Shown: piece after piece, positions 1 through 5,611 of the stretch
Position numbering within the stretch: the stretch's first letter is position 1
Layout: each line of letters starts with the position of its first letter
Assembly: GCA_031257715.1 (NCBI GenBank)
Contig: JAIROE010000177.1
Span: 1-9,271, forward strand
DNA from: Treponema sp.
Lineage (GTDB): Bacteria > Spirochaetota > Spirochaetia > Treponematales > Breznakiellaceae
Length of the DNA: 9,271 nucleotides
Direction of reading: 5' to 3'
Position numbers and translations under genes: made by a program
The notes under the pieces: generated by a model
Database searches by the model: none
What the model was told of the DNA's origin: nothing
The model's input: only the letters and a program-made list of their open reading frames with translations

Positions 1-1472
1 TTTTTGATTGTCATCTCCCAGGTGTCGATGAGTTCCGCCTGATATTCGCTGCTTTCGTCGTAATAATAGGTCCTGAAAGAAGGGCGCATGAAGCCGTAGT
101 AGTAAAGGTAATAGCCGCCGTCCTCGAAGGGATTTCCCCCGTTTCCCGAAACTTCGGCCCTGGCGGCGACTTCGTCCCAGTTTCCCTCCATGGGAGAAAG
201 CCCGAGTCCCGGAGTCTCTAAAAGTATATCCCGTAAAAATTTCAGCCGCGCCGGGCTTTCTCCGTGAAGTTCCCCGCCGTGGGACCACCAGAGTATGTTT
301 TCAGGATGAGTGAAGGTTTCGCCGTGTCCGGCATAGCCTCCCCTGCACGACGCTTCCCAGAAACGGCGAACCAGTTCCTTTCCGCCGATATTGCCCCAGC
401 CGTGCTCTATGTTTCCTTCATAGGCGATTTCGTCAAGGACCACGGGTTTTTTATACCGTTCCCGCCATTCGGTGGTGTTTTCGGCGCTCTTGTACAGGTC
501 CTGCCGCTGTATGCTGCAATGGGTTATCCATGGACGGGAATAATCGTAAAAAAAACGGCAGTTGTGTATCGAGCGCAGATGGTTGTACGGATCTTTTTCG
601 CGGAGAAGTGAAGCGTAACGTTCCCAGTCGGCAACGGTTTTCTGCGGCATGAGATCGTATTCATTTGCCAGTGACCACCATACATTGCGGAAGGCCGCGT
701 ACCGGGCGATGACATACTTCCAGTAAAGATCGTCTTCACCGCTCTTCATCATGCTGAAGCCCCAGCGGTCGTAGGGATGCATGACGATGATGTCCGCCTG
801 TATGCCCAAATCGCGGAGGGCGTGCACCGATTCATCCACGTTCCTGAAATGTTCCGGGTTAAAACGGGTAAAGTCCCAGCTGTTTCCCGGCATGGCGCCG
901 AAATAACGCAGAAAATTTTCTTTGGTTAGTACGGAACTGTCCATGGGCTTCCCTTCGTAGGGATAGGAACGGGGCTCATGAAGGTTGTAATCGTAGTGTT
1001 TGGGGAAAATGCAGAAACGGATCTTGTTGAAGGGGCTCCCCTCCAGCGTTTCGAGCGTTTTTTCCCTTAATTCGTCTTTCTGCATTTCCCATACATAACA
1101 GGTGGTGCCGACCGGGTAGTACGGCGCGCCGTCTTCGTAGGCAAAATGGTACCGGTTGGCGACCCGTACAGGTCCGTGGTTTCCCTTTTTGGGGGGCGTG
1201 ACCGTGAAGGAACCCCGGAATTCCGCCGGAACCGAATCCCCCGCATAATCGCCCCCGATCTCAAAGCCGTATGTTTCTTCAAAGGACGGCATGAAGCGGA
1301 CGCGGTATATTCCGCCGCCGTCATAAAAACCATCGACCGTTACGGTTTCGCTTTTGCTCCGGAATGTTCCCCGTATAATACGGCCGGTAAAGGGATTGCC
1401 GTCTTCCCTGCCGCAGGCGGCCGCCTCGAAAACATCCCATCTTTCAACCTGTCCGGGAAATGTGATCGCCAT
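1..1472 (-). CDS. Intracellular glycoside hydrolase, DUF5060/DUF4038-like/DUF5605-like, 3' end cut by window
   Basis: The first 490 residues are visible and the frame is still open at the window edge. Residues about 7-92 match the DUF5060 beta-sandwich pattern (QVERWDVFE, NPF, VTVDGFYDGGGIYRVRFMP). From about residue 105 a (beta/alpha)8 DUF4038/apiosidase-like region begins (RYHFAYEDGAPYYPVGTTCY). The end of strand 4 carries WWSLANEYD, making Glu271 the probable acid/base. VVLDEIAYEG gives Glu348 as probable nucleophile, as in clan GH-A enzymes. The visible C-terminus (YYLYYYGFMRPSFRTYYYD, TWEMTI) resembles the start of DUF5605. There is no signal peptide, so the enzyme is probably cytoplasmic and cleaves a sugar brought in by the adjacent ABC transporter. 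The start is set by AGGAGG at 1480-1485, 7 nt before the ATG and 15 nt after the upstream permease gene. The substrate cannot be read from sequence; plant cell-wall oligosaccharides are plausible for such families. Domain names are from memory. Confidence 0.88.
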   Translation of the reverse strand, partial: MAITFPGQVERWDVFEAAACGREDGNPFTGRIIRGTFRSKSETVTVDGFYDGGGIYRVRFMPSFEETYGFEIGGDYAGDSVPAEFRGSFTVTPPKKGNHGPVRVANRYHFAYEDGAPYYPVGTTCYVWEMQKDELREKTLETLEGSPFNKIRFCIFPKHYDYNLHEPRSYPYEGKPMDSSVLTKENFLRYFGAMPGNSWDFTRFNPEHFRNVDESVHALRDLGIQADIIVMHPYDRWGFSMMKSGEDDLYWKYVIARYAAFRNVWWSLANEYDLMPQKTVADWERYASLLREKDPYNHLRSIHNCRFFYDYSRPWITHCSIQRQDLYKSAENTTEWRERYKKPVVLDEIAYEGNIEHGWGNIGGKELVRRFWEASCRGGYAGHGETFTHPENILWWSHGGELHGESPARLKFLRDILLETPGLGLSPMEGNWDEVAARAEVSGNGGNPFEDGGYYLYYYGFMRPSFRTYYYDESSEYQAELIDTWEMTIK

Positions 1473-1487
1473 AAATCCCCCTCCTTT

Positions 1488-2327
1488 TTATTGTTTGACC
1501 GCGCCGCCGACGCCCTCAACGAAGTAACGCTGGAATATGAGGTATACAAGAAGCACTGGCACCACCGAAATCAGCACCCCCGCGCAGAGGTAGCCGTAGT
1601 CGGTGCCGTGTTCCCCGACAAAAGTCATAAGCCCCACAGGAACTGTTTTCTTGCTATTGTCGTTGATAATAACCAGCGCAATCAGGTACTCGTTCCAGGT
1701 TGCGAGAAAATCCATGATCACCAGTGTTGCGATGGCGGGCTTGGCGACAGGCAGGATGATATTCCAGAAGAGCCGCCATTTGCCGCAGCCGTCTATGCGG
1801 CCCGCGTCGTCAATATCTTTGGGAATGGTGCGGAAAAATCCCCTGAGTATCAGAATGCCGTAGGAAATTCCGAATCCGACATATACATAGAAGAGGCCTG
1901 TGTAGGTATTGAGCAGCTTCAGCCTGCTGTAAATGACATTAATGGGAACCAGTGCGACCTGAACAGGGAGCATCATGCCGATGATGAAAAATATGAAGAT
2001 CCCCGTTTTGTGCTTTATGTCAAGCCTTGTCATGGCAAAGGCCGCAAGGGCCTCTACAAAAATTCCAAGAGGAACCTTGATGCAGCATACGATAAGATCG
2101 TTCCGCATGTATTGCATCAGCCTGCCTTTTGTAACCGCATTGAAAAAATTACTCCACGCGATTTCAGGCGGCAGGCCGAAAAGCCCTATGTTGTTGTAAA
2201 AATCCCTTTTTGCCTTTATTGCCGTCGCGATGAGGGTGTAGATGGGCGCTATCCATACAATCATCATGACCAGCATAAAAAGATATATTCCGAGCCTCCG
2301 CGGGATCTTTAGTTCGCCTGCCTGCAT
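1488..2327 (-). CDS. Carbohydrate ABC transporter permease, MalG/LacG-like (CUT1)
   Basis: This 279-residue inner-membrane protein is one half of the translocation channel of a CUT1 sugar importer. Hydrophobic segments lie at about residues 13-36, 78-99, 109-131, 140-163, 196-219 and 247-268, giving the usual six helices. The ATPase-contact (EAA) loop at about 170-193 reads DIDDAGRIDGCG, ending in ILP; the EAA triplet itself is degenerate (DDAG). The downstream WNEYLIAL (211-218) and the C-terminal FVEGVGGAVKQ are typical of MalG-side permeases. The frame is open far upstream, but the ATG at 2327 is chosen because the preceding gene ends 8 nt earlier, AAGGGG provides a Shine-Dalgarno that overlaps that stop codon, and the resulting length fits the family. 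It is almost certainly translated together with the upstream permease. Sugar specificity is not readable. Confidence 0.95.
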   Translation of the reverse strand: MQAGELKIPRRLGIYLFMLVMMIVWIAPIYTLIATAIKAKRDFYNNIGLFGLPPEIAWSNFFNAVTKGRLMQYMRNDLIVCCIKVPLGIFVEALAAFAMTRLDIKHKTGIFIFFIIGMMLPVQVALVPINVIYSRLKLLNTYTGLFYVYVGFGISYGILILRGFFRTIPKDIDDAGRIDGCGKWRLFWNIILPVAKPAIATLVIMDFLATWNEYLIALVIINDNSKKTVPVGLMTFVGEHGTDYGYLCAGVLISVVPVLLVYLIFQRYFVEGVGGAVKQ

Positions 2328-2335
2328 GATACCCC

Positions 2336-3202
2336 TTAATCCTTCCGGGCGGTAAAGGAAATGTACGGTATGATTACGATCATCATGAAGATAACCATGA
2401 GAACCGCAATCGCCGTTCCATACCCGACATTGTTGTAGCGGAATGTCTGCGAATACATATAGGTTGACATCATCTGCGTGGCATTGTTGGGACCTCCCGC
2501 GGTAAGGCCCATGACCACGTCGAACACCTTCATCGCCCCGACAATCAGGTTTGCCATGACGATGACGAATGTCTCCTTCATCATCGGGACGGTAATGAGG
2601 AAAAACCGTTTGGGATTTGATGCCCCGTCTATCGTGGCGGCTTCCAGAACTTCCCCCGGCACGGTTTGAAGTCCCGCGAGGAAGAAGAGCATGGGCCCTC
2701 CCATGCCCTGCCACACCGAAGCCCCGAAGATTGCGTAAATACTGCTTTTGGGATTTGAGATCCAGCTCTGCTGAAAATTGACGTGAAGGTATTTCAGGAC
2801 CTGATTGATGAAGCCGAAACTGGGGTTGTAGATCCATCTCCATATTATTGCCACCGCGATGGGGGCTATGACGGCGGGAAAATAAAAGAAACCCCGGAAG
2901 AAAGTGCGCCCCCAGAACTGCTTGTTAAGAATGACCGCAAAACTCAGGGAAATAGTCATGGTGGCGAAAAGAGACAGGACGATCCAGATGAGGTTGTTTG
3001 AAATGGCTTTTCTGAAAATGGGATCACCGAAAAGGGCGAAAAAATTATTGAGGCCCAGAAATTCCATTTTCGCTATGCCGTTCCATTTGAACATGCTGAT
3101 AAAAAGGGAATAGAAGACAGGAAAAACTACTACCGAGACATAGACAAGCCCGGCCGGTACCAGGAACAGGTAAGATCCTGTCGTGTCTCTTTTCAATATC
3201 AT
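2336..3202 (-). CDS. Carbohydrate ABC transporter permease, MalF/LacF-like (CUT1)
   Basis: This 288-residue inner-membrane protein is the partner of the MalG-like permease. Hydrophobic stretches occur at about residues 10-38, 70-94, 103-125, 155-178, 210-233 and 259-283. The EAA loop is well conserved: EAATIDGA at 187-194, followed by FFLITVP ending at 206, which is the cytoplasmic contact for the ATPase. MGLTAGGPNNAT (231-242) is a characteristic MalF-type motif. The reading frame is open back to 3445, but AGGAGG at 3208-3213 lies 5 nt before the ATG at 3202 and the protein from there has the normal family length, so the longer start is rejected. The gene follows the binding-protein gene after an unusually long 295-nt gap and precedes the second permease by 8 nt. 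Confidence 0.95.
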   Translation of the reverse strand: MILKRDTTGSYLFLVPAGLVYVSVVVFPVFYSLFISMFKWNGIAKMEFLGLNNFFALFGDPIFRKAISNNLIWIVLSLFATMTISLSFAVILNKQFWGRTFFRGFFYFPAVIAPIAVAIIWRWIYNPSFGFINQVLKYLHVNFQQSWISNPKSSIYAIFGASVWQGMGGPMLFFLAGLQTVPGEVLEAATIDGASNPKRFFLITVPMMKETFVIVMANLIVGAMKVFDVVMGLTAGGPNNATQMMSTYMYSQTFRYNNVGYGTAIAVLMVIFMMIVIIPYISFTARKD

Positions 3203-3207
3203 GAACG

Positions 3208-3213
3208 CCTCCT
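3208..3213 (-). promoter_or_regulatory. Ribosome binding site that fixes the MalF-like permease start
   Basis: A perfect AGGAGG on the minus strand, 5 nt from the ATG at 3202. It decides between this start and the in-frame ATG at 3445. A 6-bp hairpin with a 3-nt loop (GCCGGT / ACCGGC, 3216-3230) sits 2 nt upstream of it and could affect access to the site. Confidence 0.85.
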
Positions 3214-3278
3214 GTGCCGGTAGAACCGGCCGGCTTTCATCAGTTTCATGGTCCAAATCCCCGATGAAAATTGAGGGA

Positions 3279-3290
3279 ATTTCCGGAAAT
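3279..3290. repeat. 12-bp perfect palindrome in the binding-protein/permease gap
   Basis: ATTTCCGGAAAT is self-complementary. It is flanked by GGG (3275-3277) and CCC (3291-3293) with one unpaired A, so RNA could form a short hairpin or DNA could present a symmetric protein site. There is no T-run, so it is not an intrinsic terminator. Its role is unknown. Confidence 0.4.
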
Positions 3291-3465
3291 CCCGCCGGAT
3301 CCCCGGAGTTTCCCCCACGAAAATTCTTATTCGGAGGAAGCTGATACCCGGGAACCCGCCTTTCGGCAGGAGAGCCCTCGGGCGATTCAAATTCCTGCCG
3401 ATGACGGCAGGGCAGCGTCCCCCAATATAATACAAAAGAATCCACAGGACTTTTTCTTCCCGAAC

Positions 3466-3499
3466 GAAGATATCCCGCCGCCCTGTAGCGGAGATCTTC
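3466..3499 (-). promoter_or_regulatory. Imperfect hairpin spanning the binding-protein stop codon
   Basis: GAAGAT (3466-3471) pairs with ATCTTC (3494-3499). After one mismatch the stem continues with 3 more pairs and, across a bulge, 2 more. The outer stem contains part of the TGA stop of the binding-protein gene. No T-run follows, so a canonical terminator is unlikely. Known sugar-transport operons (malE-malF is the classic case) use hairpins at this place to stabilise or over-represent the binding-protein part of the mRNA; that role is inferred here from position only. Confidence 0.4.
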
Positions 3500-4763
3500 A
3501 TTTTTTCAGATACGCCTCAATGGCGGTCTGGATGGCGGCCGCGCCCTCTTGGGGTGTGGTTTGTCCGGTGACAAGGCCGTCCTGCACGTGGAAGAGCACA
3601 TCGGCGACTTCGGTCGGGAACGCCTGGTCGGTGACGGTGAATGTGCCGTTTTTGTTTGCCGTAGAGAGCATCACCGGAACGTTGGGCTGGCCGTCGGGCA
3701 TGTCGGCGTCAAGGCGGGGCAGGGGCAGGTTGTAGTACTCGCTGTATTTGCCGACGTGCTCTTTTCCCTGAAAGAAATCAAGGAATTTTACCGAGGCTTC
3801 AATTTGTTCCTGGCTTAAATTCTTGTTGAACTGGATCATTTCCGCAAAGGCGGACATGCGGTTGGTACCCCCCGAAGGAAAGGCGAAGGTTCCGAAATTG
3901 CTCACGTCCTGTTCCTCCTGAATAATACTGCCGTCCATCCATTGGCCCTGTACGTCCATGGCCGCCGTGCCGGCGAAGATTTCAAGTCCGGTGTCATTGG
4001 GGTCCAGGGTAAGGAAACCCGCGGGAAAATAGCCCTTGTCGGCGAATTCCTTAAATTTTGTAAAAGCCTGAACTATGGCCGGATGGTTGTAGCTTGCCTG
4101 AAAGGTGTTCATCTGATCGTGAAGCTCCGCCCCGGTGTAATGTTCGATGAGGACTTCGACAAAACGCATCACATGCCAGCCGTAAAGTCCCGCCGTGGTG
4201 ATGGGGGTAATGCCGTTTCGTTTGAGGGTTGCGCATACCTGCTCGAATTCTTCAAAAGTTTTGGGAACCTCGAGGCCGTACCGGGCGAATGTATCTTTCC
4301 TGTAATATATCCCCATGACGTTGAAGCTCGTAGGATAACCGGCAAGTTTCCCGTCGAGAGTACACAGGCTCAGGGCGCCTCCGTTGAAAATTTTGTCCCA
4401 TCCATTGACCGCGGCGTAATCCTTCAAATCGTAGATGAGATCGTTTTCCGCGTAAAAGCCGCCCAGCATGCCTCCCCAGTTAAACCACAGGCCGGGAAGC
4501 GTCCCCGAGGAGGCGGCGACCTTGGTAGCGTCCTTGATCCCGTCGGTGTCGTAATACGCGGGGGTGATCCTGATACCGGGATTGGCCGCGGCGAATTCCC
4601 CGGCCGCCGCGTCAAGCGGCACCTGCCGGCCGGAGAGGTTCCAGATGGTGAGTTCGATCGCCCGGGTTCCGCCGCTGCCGCCCTCCGTCTTTCCGCCGCA
4701 TGCCGCCGTTAACGCCGCCGCGAGAACCGCCGTCACAAAACACACACGTTTTGTTTTCTTCAT
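3498..4763 (-). CDS. Sugar ABC transporter substrate-binding lipoprotein (CUT1, SBP_bac_1 type)
   Basis: This 421-residue extracytoplasmic binding protein captures the sugar and delivers it to the two permeases downstream. The N-terminus is a lipoprotein signal: basic MKKTKR, a hydrophobic core to about residue 20, and lipobox LTAAC with Cys22 as the lipidation site, followed by a Gly/Ser-rich linker. The mature part begins with a typical family-1 opening strand (IELTIWNL), then FAAANPGIRI and a first-lobe segment LPGLWFNWGG. YPTSFNVMGIYYRKDTF and VPKTFEEFEQVC are also characteristic. The many aromatic residues (WFNWGG, GWHVMRF, QGQWMDG) suit carbohydrate stacking. It is the first gene of the operon, with AGGAGG 8 nt before the ATG, a strong promoter and a probable operator. 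No close specificity call (maltose, xylose, raffinose type) can be made from sequence alone. Confidence 0.95.
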   Translation of the reverse strand: MKKTKRVCFVTAVLAAALTAACGGKTEGGSGGTRAIELTIWNLSGRQVPLDAAAGEFAAANPGIRITPAYYDTDGIKDATKVAASSGTLPGLWFNWGGMLGGFYAENDLIYDLKDYAAVNGWDKIFNGGALSLCTLDGKLAGYPTSFNVMGIYYRKDTFARYGLEVPKTFEEFEQVCATLKRNGITPITTAGLYGWHVMRFVEVLIEHYTGAELHDQMNTFQASYNHPAIVQAFTKFKEFADKGYFPAGFLTLDPNDTGLEIFAGTAAMDVQGQWMDGSIIQEEQDVSNFGTFAFPSGGTNRMSAFAEMIQFNKNLSQEQIEASVKFLDFFQGKEHVGKYSEYYNLPLPRLDADMPDGQPNVPVMLSTANKNGTFTVTDQAFPTEVADVLFHVQDGLVTGQTTPQEGAAAIQTAIEAYLKK

Positions 4764-4771
4764 GTTTTAAT

Positions 4772-4777
4772 CCTCCT
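4772..4777 (-). promoter_or_regulatory. Ribosome binding site of the binding-protein gene
   Basis: Perfect AGGAGG on the minus strand with an 8-nt AT-rich spacer to the ATG at 4763. This matches high expected expression of the binding protein relative to the permeases. Confidence 0.85.
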
Positions 4778-4803
4778 GTAAACATAAGATTGTTTCGGAG
4801 AAC

Positions 4804-4832
4804 ATTATATCATATTCATTTTCAAAAGTAAA
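4804..4832 (-). promoter_or_regulatory. Sigma70-type promoter of the sugar transport operon
   Basis: On the minus strand, TTTACT (4827-4832, 4 of 6 to the -35 consensus) and a perfect TATAAT (4804-4809) are separated by 17 nt. Transcription should start near 4797, giving a leader of about 34 nt before the binding-protein ATG. The sequence around it is conspicuously AT-rich compared with the flanking genes. Confidence 0.8.
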
Positions 4833-4845
4833 CAGTGAAAATGAA
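4815..4845. promoter_or_regulatory. Probable operator: 10-bp inverted repeat over the -35 box
   Basis: TTCATTTTCA (4815-4824) and TGAAAATGAA (4836-4845) are perfect inverted repeats separated by 11 nt, and the -35 hexamer (4827-4832) lies in the spacer. A dimeric regulator bound here would compete with RNA polymerase, so repression relieved by the transported sugar is the simplest reading. The window contains no regulator gene, so the protein that binds is unknown. The centre-to-centre half-site distance of 21 bp equals two helical turns, which suits a dimer on one face of DNA. Confidence 0.6.
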
Positions 4846-4894
4846 AATAAAGAGAGAGGCTCACCGCGTCCGCGCGGCGCATTGTCCGGGCAAC

Positions 4895-4920
4895 AAAAAA
4901 GCGGCGGGACGCGCCGCCGC
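4895..4920 (-). terminator. Rho-independent terminator of the 187-aa gene
   Basis: On the minus strand a 7-bp GC-only stem (CCGCCGC / GCGGCGG at 4914-4920 and 4901-4907) with a 6-nt loop is followed directly by six T (4895-4900). It lies 22 nt past the stop of the 187-aa gene and upstream of the sugar operon promoter, so it separates the two transcription units. Confidence 0.9.
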
Positions 4921-4942
4921 CTTGATCCTCCCCGGAGGAGAA

Positions 4943-5506
4943 TTACACAAAATCACCCTTGAAATTCATGGTCTTTTCAATAATTTCCACGACTTTTTTG
5001 GCGCCCTTCTTCGCGTCGACCTGGGGTATTCCCGCTTCCTTGTTGAAGGTCTTCTCGAAAAACATGTTGAGCGTCGGGTAAAGCTCGGGCAGATTGTAGA
5101 ACACCAGTGCGAAATTGACGCCCGTGGGCCGCAGGATGGTAAAAGAGGAGAAAGAATCAATGGGCGCCCTGGCGATCATGATCCGCGATTCGTTCTTTGC
5201 TACGATGGTTTCAAGTTCGTTAAAGCGCTTGGGTATCTGCTCGGTATTGCTCCGCACATAAGGCTCCATGGCCTTGTTGGGGTAGCTTGCCGGCTCTATG
5301 AGAATGTGCAGTTTTTTCCCGTTGGTTTGAAAGGTCAGGCCCGTTTCGGTTAAATAAATCGCCTTTACCCCCGAATAAGAAACCACCTCATATATGGAAT
5401 ACGCGGAATTCTCGCTGAAAAAAGAAGAGACGACGTATCCCTGATCCTTGGGAAGTTTATCCTGGGCATAAGCCTCAAAGAGATCCATTGCCTTGGTTCC
5501 GGCCAT
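4943..5506 (-). CDS. Conserved-looking hypothetical protein, 187 aa
   Basis: I do not recognise a family. The product is soluble, with no signal peptide or membrane helix. The first 140 residues alternate probable beta-strands (QGYVVSSFF, VKAIYLTETGLTF, KKLHILIEP, RIMIARAP, FALVFYNLP) with short helices. The last 45 residues (YPTLNMFFEKTF, AKKGAKKVVEIIEKTM) look helical and Lys-rich. The start is firm: AGGAGG at 5514-5519 lies 7 nt before the ATG. The gene appears monocistronic, having its own promoter (5537-5565) and a strong terminator (4895-4920). Coding quality looks real, with balanced amino-acid use, but function cannot be inferred. It may be a lineage-specific spirochaete protein; that is a guess from context. 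Confidence 0.85.
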   Translation of the reverse strand: MAGTKAMDLFEAYAQDKLPKDQGYVVSSFFSENSAYSIYEVVSYSGVKAIYLTETGLTFQTNGKKLHILIEPASYPNKAMEPYVRSNTEQIPKRFNELETIVAKNESRIMIARAPIDSFSSFTILRPTGVNFALVFYNLPELYPTLNMFFEKTFNKEAGIPQVDAKKGAKKVVEIIEKTMNFKGDFV

Positions 5507-5536
5507 ATTTTATCCTCCTATTTATTAGGCTACTGC

Positions 5537-5565
5537 ATTTTACCCTGTTTTGCAATCATTCGCAA
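5537..5565 (-). promoter_or_regulatory. Sigma70-type promoter of the 187-aa gene
   Basis: On the minus strand TTGCGA (5560-5565) and TAAAAT (5537-5542) are spaced by 17 nt. The start of transcription would fall near 5530, just upstream of the ribosome binding site at 5514-5519, giving a very short leader. No clear terminator is seen between the TPR gene stop and this promoter, so readthrough from the pta-TPR unit may also contribute. Confidence 0.65.
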
Positions 5566-5611
5566 CCACTACCGGTAAAAATCATGAAAACCCGGAAAAT
5601 TCCCCGTCCTT

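Larger units (their letters stand above)
3199..3501 (-). other. Possible small ORF filling the binding-protein/permease gap (doubtful)
   Basis: A 100-codon frame occupies the whole gap. Its ATG overlaps the binding-protein stop (ATGA at 3498-3501) and its TGA overlaps the permease start (ATGA at 3199-3202). The product is strongly basic, rich in Arg, and has no motif I recognise. There is no Shine-Dalgarno before its ATG, so any translation would rely on coupling. Other frames of this gap are also open on both strands, which weakens the case. It is more likely untranslated intergenic sequence than a gene; the double overlap is why it is recorded. Confidence 0.15.

Noticed and set aside
1146..2312. 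A 388-codon open frame on the plus strand, antisense to the hydrolase and MalG-like permease genes.
   Set aside because: It is antisense to two well-recognised genes, its translation has no family features, and it has no suitable ribosome binding site. It is a shadow frame.
2328..2843. Extended N-terminus for the MalG-like permease (frame open to 2843).
   Set aside because: The extra residues overlap the upstream permease gene, are hydrophilic and low-quality, and the ATG at 2327 has a suitable ribosome binding site and gives the family length.
5566..5611. Terminator after the TPR gene.
   Set aside because: Only weak pairings with either very short or very large loops are present, so no terminator is called.
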